The position numbers and the translations under genes were made by a program. A stretch of DNA of 64,000 nucleotides from contig NZ_JAJJMN010000002.1 in assembly GCF_020905335.1 (NCBI RefSeq), positions 1,054,001 through 1,118,000 of the forward strand, read 5' to 3'. The notes below the pieces were generated by a model. The model saw nothing but the letters and a program-made list of their open reading frames with translations, did not search any database and was not told the origin of the DNA. Shown one piece after another: positions 25,101 to 32,648 of the stretch (position 1 is the first letter of the stretch; every line of letters starts with the position of its first letter). The stretch is from Flavobacterium lipolyticum (lineage in GTDB: Bacteria; Bacteroidota; Bacteroidia; Flavobacteriales; Flavobacteriaceae).

Positions 25101-25692
25101 TAATGTCGTACAATCCTAAACCTGCGTCCCAAGTAGTATTGGCTTTGTAGAGTTTTACCGCATCCACATCGGTATTGGCCTGGTAATCGATTTTAATTTC
25201 ATGGCCTTTGCCCATTTCCCACGAAGCTCCCGGAGCAGCTTGTTTTAAAACGCGGTTCAATGGTGATGGTTCAAATGCTTTTTGAGAGAAAGGATTTGAG
25301 GTATTATCGTATTCCGATTTACCATAAAAGATGGTTGCTGCACTTATAGCTGTTTTCGGGTCGATCATGGGGTAACTGTTGCTTCCATTGGCCACTGCAT
25401 ACGGCAGGTATTCTTTGACTTGCCGGCCAAAGTCATCATACTCCATAGGGGTTACAATGTCTTTGTCTCCTGTTCCCTGACCGATGGCAATGGTTTGTAT
25501 CGGACGGCCTAATCCGTCAAAATAGGTTACAGTCTGACTCATTTCGTCCTTGGTAAGCGTGCTTAGATTTGCTGCTTTAACCGGTTTTTTAGGACTTAGG
25601 GTGTATATAAAGTTTTCATTGCTAAGCGTTTGGGCTTTTATACTCAAACTTGTTACTAATAACAGACAGATAATTGGCTTGTACTTTTCCAT
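22135..25692 (-). CDS. Full-length RHS/YD-repeat polymorphic toxin protein
   Basis: The 1185-residue protein has a Sec signal peptide (1-20, ending SIKAQ), an N-terminal DUF6443-like region (DEMSQTVTYFDGLGRPIQT), many YD/RHS repeats (YDYRNRLVEKKLPG, YQYDNLNRLTSA, YDANGNMITD), and an RHS core with the hallmark YQYKDHLGNIRLSY, NNYYPFGLKHKGYN and ALGRFFGID. The core ends at DPTG near residue 945. The remaining 240 residues are the variable tip: a charged start, then glycine-rich hydrophobic stretches (GKGLGRIGFGIGLATDTYG, GMGAWGLMGGPPGAIASAVY) that suggest a pore-forming or membrane-acting domain. RHS proteins form a shell that encloses the toxin tip. An immunity candidate follows two bases later. 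Confidence 0.93.
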   Translation of the reverse strand: MEKYKPIICLLLVTSLSIKAQTLSNENFIYTLSPKKPVKAANLSTLTKDEMSQTVTYFDGLGRPIQTIAIGQGTGDKDIVTPMEYDDFGRQVKEYLPYAVANGSNSYPMIDPKTAISAATIFYGKSEYDNTSNPFSQKAFEPSPLNRVLKQAAPGASWEMGKGHEIKIDYQANTDVDAVKLYKANTTWDAGLGLYDISFTDAGTYAEGRLYKTITHDENTTATPSESAGSTVEFKNTEGQVILKRTYNSGNPHDTYYVYDIYGNLTYVLPPKVSGAVNDEILNGLCYQYKYDYRNRLVEKKLPGKQWEFIVYDKLDRPVATGPAFSPFKDETAEGWLITKYDAFSRPVYTGWSSQTSNSATRKALQDAQNTAAVLFETKQSSGTIDDIPVYYSNNIAPTKFKLLTVTYYDNYNYPNAAVKPTTIEDQTVLDNAKGLVTGNWTRALTTASETSGETTTTFYDRKARAVSTRTQNYLSGYTNTDSKLDFIGKSLYTITKHKRTSGDTELIIREEYTYSPQDRLLTHTHQINGGTVELLADNTYDDLGQLIVKNVGNNTASPLQKVHYRYNIRGWLTGINNVENLQQDTDPVDLFAFKINYDKQPGNSQVQALYNGNISETYWKTNTDLTKRSYGYQYDNLNRLTSAIYSKPNDAIPISGAYNESLSYDKNGNIKSLQRYGTSDAPSIVFQTDDLTYDYLNENSNQLTKVIDGTAGNDNEGFIDGNKTGDDFTYDANGNMITDKNKNITSITYNHLNLPLKITFATTGNIEYIYNANGVKLSKTVNKGTCITTITDYLGGFQYESMANKCTRAGRGYTGVLKFFPTAEGYVEPSTGSYKYVYQYKDHLGNIRLSYTKNLATQVLTIIDENNYYPFGLKHKGYNDYVATSNKYKYNGKELQDELGLNITAMDFREYDNALGRFFGIDRLAEFAPAITPYRFGFDNPIMYTDPTGLFETRKEARAYRREHNIRGSISKNDDGSFAINDKKNHISYTKGEEGSNEKFSNDGVQESALVSAPEPSNTMSTIGQVNALAGYGATGIEQISGSFRITNGVYNGSQLSLRYYQSAWAGGSRASITTYNFGKIGKGLGRIGFGIGLATDTYGVIEWTKNSKSPNAVHPAKASLNTGMGAWGLMGGPPGAIASAVYTGIDVFYPGGFEGAANTAKRTEDQEIKMTGHSLLNNSALKF

Positions 25693-25969
25693 AAGCTGCT
25701 TTGGTTCAGTATTTTGTATATCTTAGGTTCTGTTACTAAACCCAGTATTCTTATTTGTAAGTTTTTTTCAGGTCTTACAGTATCCCGCTAAATTTTGATA
25801 GAAATTATGAAGATAAAACAAACAATCAGTGCTAAATTCAATAAGCGATAATATTGATGTAATAAATGGATCATAACATTACACATTTGTAAGTATAAAA
25901 AATAAGAACTGTATTAGGTAAAGCTTATGCTCTCAGAAAATGGAAATTTCTTTACCTATAATTTTAATC

Positions 25970-26003
25970 AAAAAAAAGCGCAACAATATTTGATCGTTGC
26001 GCA
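25970..26003 (-). terminator. Terminator-like hairpin without an assigned gene
   Basis: The stem GCGCAAC/GTTGCGC (7 bp) is followed on the minus strand by a T run. It lies about 180 bp past the aspA stop codon, beyond another terminator. A small RNA ending here, or a back-up aspA terminator, would explain it. The rest of the gap 25693-26122 shows nothing recognisable. Confidence 0.6.
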
Positions 26004-26122
26004 TAACATAATTTCTATCGTTTGACGAACTTAAAAAGATTCCCTTAATCACTGTTATCGACAAATTAGAATTTGATCAAAAACAGGTCTTTCACATAAA
26101 TCTTAACTTATAATTTTACCAT

Positions 26123-26158
26123 AAAAAAAAGCCGACACTAAAAATAATGTCGGCTTTC
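26123..26158 (-). terminator. Terminator of aspA
   Basis: The stem AAGCCGACA/TGTCGGCTT (9 bp) is followed by eight or more T on the minus strand, 22 bp after the aspA stop codon. Confidence 0.88.
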
Positions 26159-26179
26159 TATAACTAGAGAGAAACTCTC

Positions 26180-27589
26180 CTATTTTGTAATGAATTTTGG
26201 GTTGATTAAATTATCCAATGAATAAATTTCGTCCCATTTTTCCTGAGTGATTAATTTTCTTTCAATCACGGCAATCTGATGTACACTTTTGTTCAATTTT
26301 AAAGCTTCACCCGCAATACTGGCACTTTCTTCATAACCTAAAATTGGGTTTAGCTGAGTCACGATTCCAATACTATTCATGACCATATTGTAACAGTGAT
26401 CTTCATTTGCAGTGATTCCAATGATACATTTATCAATTAAGGTCTGAATTGCATTTGAAAGATAATCCAATGAAGTAAACATAGCAAAAGCAATTACCGG
26501 CTCCATCACATTCAATTGTAATTGTCCCGCTTCGGCTGCCATAGTTACAGTCAAATCCTGTCCGATTACATAAAAACAAGTCTGATTTACCACTTCCGGA
26601 ATTACCGGGTTTACTTTCCCTGGCATGATAGAAGATCCCGGCTGACGTGCAGGCAGATTGATCTCGTTAAATCCTGTTCTTGGTCCTGAGCTCAACAATC
26701 TTAAATCGTTACAGATTTTAGAAATTTTAACGGCCGTTCTTTTCAATGTTCCCATGATTTGAACATAAGCTCCGGTATCTACGGTAGCTTCAATTAAATC
26801 AGGAGAAAGGGTTAACGGAATTCCAACTTCTTTTGCTAAGTAGTTTACGCAAATTTCAGGGTATCCTTCCGGTGCGTTTACTCTTGTTCCGATAGCTGTT
26901 GCTCCCATATTGATCTCCAAAACCAAACTCTGAGCATCTCTTAATCTTCTAACATCTTCTCCAATAGTGGTAGCATAAGAGTTAAACTCCTGCCCTAAAG
27001 TCATAGGAACAGCATCCTGCAATTGTGTTCTTCCCATTTTCAGAACACTTTTGAACTCTTCTCCTTTTGCAGCAAATGCTACTTCAAGACCTTCTAAAGT
27101 TTTAATAAAACTTTCTATTTTCAGATAAAGTGCAATTCTAAAAGCTGATGGATAGGCGTCATTAGTAGACTGAGAGCAGTTTACGTGGTTGTTTGGGTGT
27201 AAGAAGTTATAATCTCCTTTTTTATGTCCTAAATATTCTAAACCAATATTAGCGATTACTTCGTTAGCGTTCATGTTTACCGAAGTTCCGGCTCCACCCT
27301 GAATCAAATCGCTTACAAATTCCTGATCAAATTTACCAGCAATTACCTGATCACTTCCATAACAAATTGCTTCTGCTATTTTAGCATCTAATGCGCCACA
27401 ATCTTTGTTAGCCAAAGCTGCCGCTTTTTTTACATAACCTAATGCTTTGATGAATAAAGGTTCTTTTGAAATAGGAATTCCTGTGATATTAAAATTCTCT
27501 ACTGCTCTGAAGGTTTGGATACCATAATATAGATGATTTGGAATGTCTAATTCCCCTAAAAAATCATGCTCTTTTCTTGTTGATCCCAT
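26180..27589 (-). CDS. aspA: Aspartate ammonia-lyase
   Basis: This 469-residue enzyme of the fumarase/aspartase superfamily converts L-aspartate to fumarate and ammonia. The superfamily signature GSSIMPGKVNP, the N-terminal EHDFLGELDIPNHLYYGIQT, and CSQSTNDAYPSAFRIA are all present. Length and start match aspartases, and class II fumarase reads differently at the N-terminus. The gene stands alone between the RHS locus and a 335-bp gap and has a strong terminator. It probably feeds aspartate nitrogen and carbon into the TCA cycle. Confidence 0.93.
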   Translation of the reverse strand: MGSTRKEHDFLGELDIPNHLYYGIQTFRAVENFNITGIPISKEPLFIKALGYVKKAAALANKDCGALDAKIAEAICYGSDQVIAGKFDQEFVSDLIQGGAGTSVNMNANEVIANIGLEYLGHKKGDYNFLHPNNHVNCSQSTNDAYPSAFRIALYLKIESFIKTLEGLEVAFAAKGEEFKSVLKMGRTQLQDAVPMTLGQEFNSYATTIGEDVRRLRDAQSLVLEINMGATAIGTRVNAPEGYPEICVNYLAKEVGIPLTLSPDLIEATVDTGAYVQIMGTLKRTAVKISKICNDLRLLSSGPRTGFNEINLPARQPGSSIMPGKVNPVIPEVVNQTCFYVIGQDLTVTMAAEAGQLQLNVMEPVIAFAMFTSLDYLSNAIQTLIDKCIIGITANEDHCYNMVMNSIGIVTQLNPILGYEESASIAGEALKLNKSVHQIAVIERKLITQEKWDEIYSLDNLINPKFITK

Positions 27590-27834
27590 ATAATTTAAAT
27601 TATTACGTTTTAACTTTAAAAAACAGTGTAAATCTACATCAAATTACCCTCATAGGAAAATATTTCAAATCAAATACTGCTAAGATTTTCTTAAATTTTA
27701 CCTCTAAAATTAAGTACTTAACATTTTAAGGGTCAAAAAATATCAAATTCACAAAAAACACCTCTAAACAGAGTTCCTTAACTGCATCAGGCAAAAGGTC
27801 TTAACCTCCTTTTCTATTCCGTCCGAAAGTCACC

Positions 27835-27915
27835 TTCGGGATCGAAAATTATCTTTATTTATCGTCTGCTAGTACTCGTATAATTAGTATCTTTTCGGTC
27901 TGAAAATTATCTTTA
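27835..27915. repeat. Pair of short direct repeats upstream of the pentapeptide gene
   Basis: The block gaaaattatcttta occurs at 27844 and 27902, each preceded by a ttcgg-type word, 58 bp apart. They lie in the 335-bp gap between aspA and the pentapeptide gene, in which no gene is seen. They could be operator sites, or just local duplication. Confidence 0.5.
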
Positions 27916-27924
27916 AAAATCAAC

Positions 27925-28503
27925 TTGAAAAAAGAATCTCAATATTTCCTTGATAAAGAATACGATACCATTATCTATGGTAAAGAGGATGTCAATTTTA
28001 AAGATTTTGAATGTTGTGTTTTTAACAATTGTAATTTTTCTGCCTGTACCTTTTTAGCCGTTACTTTCATCGATTGTGTTTTCAACGATTGTATTTTCAG
28101 CGAAGCTAAAATTAACTATGTTGCCTTTCGAACCGCCACTTTTAATCGCTGCGAAATTAAAGACGTTAATTTTACCATGTGCGACAAACTGATCTTTGAA
28201 ATTCATTTTTACGATTGCATTTTGGATTTTTCAAAATTTTACACTTTAAAGATCAAAGGAACCACTTTTACGAATTGTAGTTTAATTGCTGTAGATTTTA
28301 TGGCTACCGACCTCACCAGCGTCCTGTTTGAGAATTGCGATTTGTATCGCTCTGAATTTAACAAAGCCATCGCCAATAAAGCCGATTTCAAAACCAGCTA
28401 CAATTACACTATTGATCCCTCAAAAACTAAACTAAAAAAAGCAGTTTTTGCTTTGAATGAAGTAAAAGGATTGTTATTCAAGCACGATGTGATTGTGAGT
28501 TAA
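27925..28503 (+). CDS. Pentapeptide-repeat protein
   Basis: The 192-residue protein is a run of A(D/N)LXX-like pentapeptide repeats (for example FNDCIFSEAKINYVAF, FENCDLYRSEFNKA), which fold into a right-handed quadrilateral beta-helix. Cysteines fill many of the repeat positions. Relatives include Qnr and McbG proteins that mimic DNA and protect gyrase, but many family members have no known role, and quinolone protection should not be assumed. No ATG is near the start; TTG at 27925 is the likely start codon. A 13-mer repeat array begins 20 bp after the stop codon. Confidence 0.85.
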   Translation: MKKESQYFLDKEYDTIIYGKEDVNFKDFECCVFNNCNFSACTFLAVTFIDCVFNDCIFSEAKINYVAFRTATFNRCEIKDVNFTMCDKLIFEIHFYDCILDFSKFYTLKIKGTTFTNCSLIAVDFMATDLTSVLFENCDLYRSEFNKAIANKADFKTSYNYTIDPSKTKLKKAVFALNEVKGLLFKHDVIVS

Positions 28504-28522
28504 AGTGGTAGTTTTCTGTTTA

Positions 28523-28657
28523 CAGTCTCAGTTCTCAGTCTCAGTTCTCAGTCTCAGTTCTCAGTCTCAGTTCTCAGTCTCAGTCTCAGTTCTCAGTCTC
28601 AGTTCTCAGTCTCAGTTCTCAGTCTCAGTTCTCAGTCTCAGTTTTCAGTCTCAGTTC
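28523..28657. repeat. 13-mer tandem array (cagtctcagttct)
   Basis: About ten copies of a 13-bp unit, with some units extended by an extra cagtct hexamer, are followed by looser cacatctaacagtt and cagtttacat words up to about 28725. The array lies between the pentapeptide gene and the convergent GNAT gene. All reading frames through it look artefactual. Confidence 0.92.
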
Positions 28658-28747
28658 ACATCTAACAGTTCACATCTAACAGTTTACAGTTTACATTTTA
28701 CAGTTCACAACTTACATCTCACTTCCAAAAGAATATATGGCTCAATT

Positions 28748-29245
28748 CTAGAACTTCTTCTCCATCACATAATCTTCCATCAAGTAACCGTTTCCAATAT
28801 CAAGATCGGATTCTCCAACAATTTCAAAACCTATCTTTTTGTAAAAACCCAGAGCCGTATTAAATCGGTTCACATTTAGGGATAATGCCTGAGAATTGTG
28901 TACTGCCCCAAGCCTTTCAATTTCTTCAATCACTTTTTTACCAATTCCTTTTCCCTGAGTTTCCGGTAAAAGGTAAATTTTATGAATTTTGGTTGCTGCT
29001 TTTTCTTTATAATTGTGTTCAATTCCGATAAACCCTATAGTGGTCATCTCATCCTCAATCATATAAAACAACTGCTCTCTTTTTTCTAACTGATCAGCCA
29101 AAGCTTCATCAGAGTAAAAAAGATCCAACATATAATCTAATTGTTCTTTGGTTAAGATTTCACCGTATGTAATCGGCCATGTTATATGTACTATTTTTTG
29201 AATTTGTTTAATATCTCTAACTGTAGCTTCTGAAATTGCAATCAT
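28748..29245 (-). CDS. GNAT family N-acetyltransferase
   Basis: The 165-residue protein has the GNAT fold with the acetyl-CoA binding motif LLPETQGKGIGKKVIEEI at about 95-112, and a C-terminal YKKIGFEIVGESDLDIGNGYLMEDYVM that is typical of the family. The substrate cannot be predicted. It starts 23 bp after the guaC stop codon on the same strand, so the two are probably co-transcribed, though a functional link is not obvious. Confidence 0.88.
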   Translation of the reverse strand: MIAISEATVRDIKQIQKIVHITWPITYGEILTKEQLDYMLDLFYSDEALADQLEKREQLFYMIEDEMTTIGFIGIEHNYKEKAATKIHKIYLLPETQGKGIGKKVIEEIERLGAVHNSQALSLNVNRFNTALGFYKKIGFEIVGESDLDIGNGYLMEDYVMEKKF

Positions 29246-29268
29246 AATTCTATTTTAAAATGCTTTTA

Positions 29269-30309
29269 TTATTTTGTAAAAACTTGATTTTCCTGTTCAC
29301 TTACCCTAATAAAGGTAGTTCGTTTGGTAAGTTCCTTTAGACGCGAAGCCCCTACATAGGTACAAGTACTTCGTAAACCTCCCAAAATATCTAATATTGT
29401 ATTTATAACCTCACCCTTAAAAGGTACCTGCACTGTTTTACCTTCACTTGCCCGGTACTCAGCCACTCCCCCAACATGTTTCTCCATAGCTGTTTTAGAA
29501 CTCATTCCGTAAAACTGCTTGAATTTCTGTCCCTTTTTTTCAATCACTTCGCCGCCACTTTCTGTATGTCCTGCCAACATTCCGCCTAACATTACAAAAT
29601 CCGATCCTGCACCAAATGCTTTTGCCACATCTCCCGGTGTCTTACAACCGCCATCACTAATAATATGTCCACCTAAACCGTGAGCAGCATCGGCACATTC
29701 AATAATAGCCGAAAGCTGTGGATACCCTACGCCTGTTTTTACACGGGTAGTACAAACAGAACCACCACCAATTCCTACTTTTACTATATCAGCACCAGCC
29801 AAAAGTAGTTCTTCAACCATTTCTCCCGTAACTACATTTCCAGCAATTATAACTTTGTCTGGATATTGTTTGCGAGTTTGCTTCAAAAACTGCACAAAAT
29901 GTTCTGAGTAGCCATTTGCAACATCGATACAAATAAATTTAAGCAATGGATTCTCTGTAATAATCCGGCTTATTTTTTCAAAATCTTCTGTCCCTGTTCC
30001 CGTACTGATCGCAATATGATCATAAAAATCAGTTGTCTTATCTTTTAAAAACACCTTCCATTCTTGTGGAGAGTAGTGTTTATGAATGGCTGTAAAGAGT
30101 TTTTCTTTCGCTAAAACTCTGGCCATTTCAAAAGTTCCTACCGTATCCATATTCGCCGCCATAATTGGAACTCCGGACCAAGACGAAGTACTGTGCAAAA
30201 ACTTAAAATCTTGTTTTAAAGAAACTTCAGATCTGCTTTTTAGCGTTGATCTCTTTGGACGAATCATTACATCTTTAAATCCCAGTTTTAAATCAGCTTC
30301 TATTCTCAT
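29269..30309 (-). CDS. guaC: GMP reductase
   Basis: The 346-residue protein is an IMPDH/GMPR-family TIM barrel that reduces GMP to IMP with NADPH, returning guanine nucleotides to the common purine pool. The catalytic cysteine is in [18 protein letters not shown]. The sequence [31 protein letters not shown] and the FYGMSS flap match GuaC. It has no CBS domains, and the length of about 346 is that of GMP reductase rather than IMP dehydrogenase. A -7 promoter element lies 22 nt upstream. Confidence 0.94.
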   Translation of the reverse strand: MRIEADLKLGFKDVMIRPKRSTLKSRSEVSLKQDFKFLHSTSSWSGVPIMAANMDTVGTFEMARVLAKEKLFTAIHKHYSPQEWKVFLKDKTTDFYDHIAISTGTGTEDFEKISRIITENPLLKFICIDVANGYSEHFVQFLKQTRKQYPDKVIIAGNVVTGEMVEELLLAGADIVKVGIGGGSVCTTRVKTGVGYPQLSAIIECADAAHGLGGHIISDGGCKTPGDVAKAFGAGSDFVMLGGMLAGHTESGGEVIEKKGQKFKQFYGMSSKTAMEKHVGGVAEYRASEGKTVQVPFKGEVINTILDILGGLRSTCTYVGASRLKELTKRTTFIRVSEQENQVFTK

Positions 30310-30331
30310 ACGTTTCCGTTTTAGTGGCTCT

Positions 30332-30339
30332 CAAATATA
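30332..30339 (-). promoter_or_regulatory. Candidate -7 element for guaC
   Basis: The minus strand reads TATATTTG, a match to TAnnTTTG, 23 nt before the ATG at 30309. Confidence 0.5.
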
Positions 30340-30450
30340 GTGAATTACGGATTGTGAATGGTGAAATATTAGATGTAAAATGTTAGATGTGAACTGAATA
30401 CTAAATACCGCTCACTATAAACTATAAACTGTAAACTATAAACTACAAAC
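30340..30450. repeat. Loose intergenic word repeats (aaactataaact, ttagatgt)
   Basis: In this gap words such as ctataaact, tgtaaact and ttagatgt recur several times at irregular spacing. No gene is present. This is one of several gaps with its own set of words. Confidence 0.6.
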
Positions 30451-30451
30451 G

Positions 30452-31045
30452 TTACCCGTGAATAGTTTCTCCTTTTCCGTAATTGGTAATAATTGATTCT
30501 TCGAAAGCCAGCCACTCTCTCCAGCGTTTTTCTACGTCAATTCCAACGCCGTACTTTCGGGCATAGGTGATAAAAGTAGTGTAATGTCCGGCTTCGCTTT
30601 CCATTAACTCTCTGTAAAAAACGGCCAGTTCTTCGTCCTGAATATTTTCAGAAAGCACCTTGAAACGCTCACAGCTTCTGGCCTCGATCATCGCAGAAAA
30701 CAACAGTCTTTCAACCAGTCCGGAAACACGGCTTCCGTCTCCACTTTTCTTCATGTACTGATACAGTTCGTTTACGTAATCGTCTTTACGCTCACGTCCA
30801 AGCTTCAATCCTCTTTTAATGATAATGTTATGAACCTGCTCAAAATGATCGATTTCTTCTTTGGCTAACGCCAATAAATCCTGCACTAAATCCTGATGTT
30901 CAGAATTATTAGTAATAATCGTAATCGCATTTGTTGCTGCTTTCTGCTCGCACCAAGCGTGATCCGTCAGGATTTCTTCAATATTTTTCTCTACAATATT
31001 GACCCATCTTGGGTCTGTTGGCAGTTGTAATCTTAGTACGCCCAT
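30452..31045 (-). CDS. miaE: tRNA-(2-methylthio-N6-isopentenyladenosine-37) hydroxylase
   Basis: The 197-residue non-haem diiron protein of the MiaE family would hydroxylate the isopentenyl group of ms2i6A37 in tRNA. Iron-ligand patterns of the ferritin-like four-helix bundle are visible: LALAKEEIDHFEQVH and LLFSAMIEARSCERF and ELMESEAGHYTTFITYA, each with the expected glutamate/histidine residues. The usual MiaE start and length match. It stands between glyA and guaC on the same strand, with word-repeat gaps on both sides, so it probably has its own transcript. Confidence 0.9.
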   Translation of the reverse strand: MGVLRLQLPTDPRWVNIVEKNIEEILTDHAWCEQKAATNAITIITNNSEHQDLVQDLLALAKEEIDHFEQVHNIIIKRGLKLGRERKDDYVNELYQYMKKSGDGSRVSGLVERLLFSAMIEARSCERFKVLSENIQDEELAVFYRELMESEAGHYTTFITYARKYGVGIDVEKRWREWLAFEESIITNYGKGETIHG

Positions 31046-31059
31046 TTTTTGTTGTTATT

Positions 31060-31262
31060 TGTTTCAGGTTTCAAGTTTCTTTTGTTTCAGGTTTCTTTTG
31101 TTTCAGGTTTCAGGTTGCTTCCACAACTTAAAAGGTTTAACTTTCTATATTTTCCGCGGTAAAAAACATGAAACTTAATTACTCCCAGAACTAAAAAAAG
31201 TTTAAAGTTCTATACCTTTTACAGTACAAAACTTTAAACTTGAAACTTTTAAGCTTGAAACT
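31060..31262. repeat. Intergenic word repeats with an inverted pair (gtttcaagttt/aaacttgaaac)
   Basis: The word gtttcaggtttc recurs several times at about 31060-31110, and aaactttaaacttgaaac at about 31225-31262. The two sets are partly reverse complements, so long-range pairing across the gap between glyA and miaE is possible. No gene is seen. Confidence 0.6.
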
Positions 31263-31265
31263 TTA

Positions 31266-32540
31266 TTAGTATACGAAAATTGGTCTTTCGCTCATCATTT
31301 CATTTACTTCATCTGCTACGGCTTCGATAACTGCTTCGTTTGTATGATCCACAAGCACTTTATCAATTAAAGCAACAATCGTTTCCATATCTTCTTCCAC
31401 TAAACCACGAGTTGTGATTGCAGCTGTTCCGATACGGATTCCTGAAGTTACAAATGGTGATTTATCATCAAATGGAACCATGTTTTTATTTACTGTAATT
31501 TCTGCTTTTACTAATGCATTTTCAGCTTCTTTACCAGAAATACCTTTATTTCTTAAGTCGATAAGCATCATATGGTTATCTGTTCCGCCAGAAATAATGT
31601 TGTATCCTCTTTTTACGAAAGCATCAGCCATAGCGCTTGCATTTTTCTGCAATTGCATAGCATAAGTAAAGAAATCATCTTTAAGTGCTTCACCAAAAGC
31701 TACTGCTTTAGCTGCAATGATGTGCATTAAAGGTCCACCTTGATTTCCAGGGAAAACAGCAAGATCTAATAAAGAAGACATCATTCTGATTTCTCCTTTT
31801 GGAGTTTTTAAACCTTGTGGGTTTTCGAAATCTTTCCCCATCAAGATTAAACCTCCACGTGGTCCGCGTAATGTTTTATGAGTAGTTGTAGAAACAATAT
31901 GACAATGTGGAATCGGGTCATTCATCAATCCTTTAGCGATAAGACCTGCAGGATGAGAAATATCAGCAAACAAGATAGCTCCTACGCTGTCTGCAATTTG
32001 TCTGAAACGTGCAAAATCCATATCACGTGAATAAGCCGAAGCTCCTGCAATGATTAATTTTGGTTGTTCTTTAGTGGCAATTTCCTGAATTTTATCATAG
32101 TCTAAACGACCAGTTTCAGCATCTACACCATAAAAAACAGGACGGTACAAACGACCTGAGAAATTTACAGGAGAACCGTGAGTTAAGTGACCTCCGTGAG
32201 ATAAGTCGAAACCTAAAATAGTATCTCCAGGATTTAAACATGCATGGTAAACTGATGTATTAGCCTGAGATCCAGAGTGTGGTTGAACGTTTGCATATTC
32301 AGCTCCAAATAATTCTTTGGCTCTGTCAATGGCAATTTGCTCAATTACGTCTACTACTTCGCATCCTCCGTAGTATCTTTTGCCAGGGTAACCCTCGGCA
32401 TATTTGTTAGTTAAAACAGAACCAGCTGCTTTCATTACCTCATCACTTACAAAATTTTCTGAAGCGATAAGTTCTAATCCGTGAATTTGTCTGTCCTTTT
32501 CTTCTAGTATAAGGTCAAAAATTTGTTCGTCTCGTTGCAT
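31266..32540 (-). CDS. glyA: Serine hydroxymethyltransferase
   Basis: This PLP enzyme interconverts serine and glycine with tetrahydrofolate and is the main source of one-carbon units. From the ATG at 32540 it has 424 residues. Motifs include [28 protein letters not shown] and the PLP lysine in [17 protein letters not shown]. The in-frame start 17 codons upstream would place the start codon over the promoter and adds no conserved sequence, so it is rejected. The promoter region is shared with the divergent fahA gene. Confidence 0.96.
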   Translation of the reverse strand: MQRDEQIFDLILEEKDRQIHGLELIASENFVSDEVMKAAGSVLTNKYAEGYPGKRYYGGCEVVDVIEQIAIDRAKELFGAEYANVQPHSGSQANTSVYHACLNPGDTILGFDLSHGGHLTHGSPVNFSGRLYRPVFYGVDAETGRLDYDKIQEIATKEQPKLIIAGASAYSRDMDFARFRQIADSVGAILFADISHPAGLIAKGLMNDPIPHCHIVSTTTHKTLRGPRGGLILMGKDFENPQGLKTPKGEIRMMSSLLDLAVFPGNQGGPLMHIIAAKAVAFGEALKDDFFTYAMQLQKNASAMADAFVKRGYNIISGGTDNHMMLIDLRNKGISGKEAENALVKAEITVNKNMVPFDDKSPFVTSGIRIGTAAITTRGLVEEDMETIVALIDKVLVDHTNEAVIEAVADEVNEMMSERPIFVY

Positions 32541-32565
32541 TTTTTCGTTTTTCGTTAATTTCCTG

Positions 32566-32573
32566 CAAAAATA
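32566..32573 (-). promoter_or_regulatory. Candidate -7 element for glyA
   Basis: The minus strand reads TATTTTTG (TAnnTTTG), 26 nt before the glyA ATG. The nearest TTTG at -33 has a 15-bp rather than 19-bp spacing. Confidence 0.5.
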
Positions 32574-32584
32574 CAAAAAAACGT

Positions 32585-32614
32585 TTGTCAAACTGTTAGA
32601 TTATGATATATTTG
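32585..32614 (+). promoter_or_regulatory. Bacteroidota-type promoter of fahA
   Basis: TTG at 32585-32587 and TATATTTG at 32607-32614 are separated by 19 bp, a full match to the TTG-N19-TAnnTTTG pattern. The fahA ATG follows 34 nt downstream. Confidence 0.75.
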
Positions 32615-32648
32615 ACATAGAATTTTTCAACAAATAATTAACATTCAC

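Noticed and set aside
27925..28503. Calling the pentapeptide protein a quinolone-resistance determinant
   Set aside because: Only the fold is evident; Qnr-specific features were not recognised and the family is diverse.
28505..28879. Plus-strand frame rich in serine, glutamine and leucine
   Set aside because: It is the translation of the 13-mer array and runs antisense into the GNAT gene.
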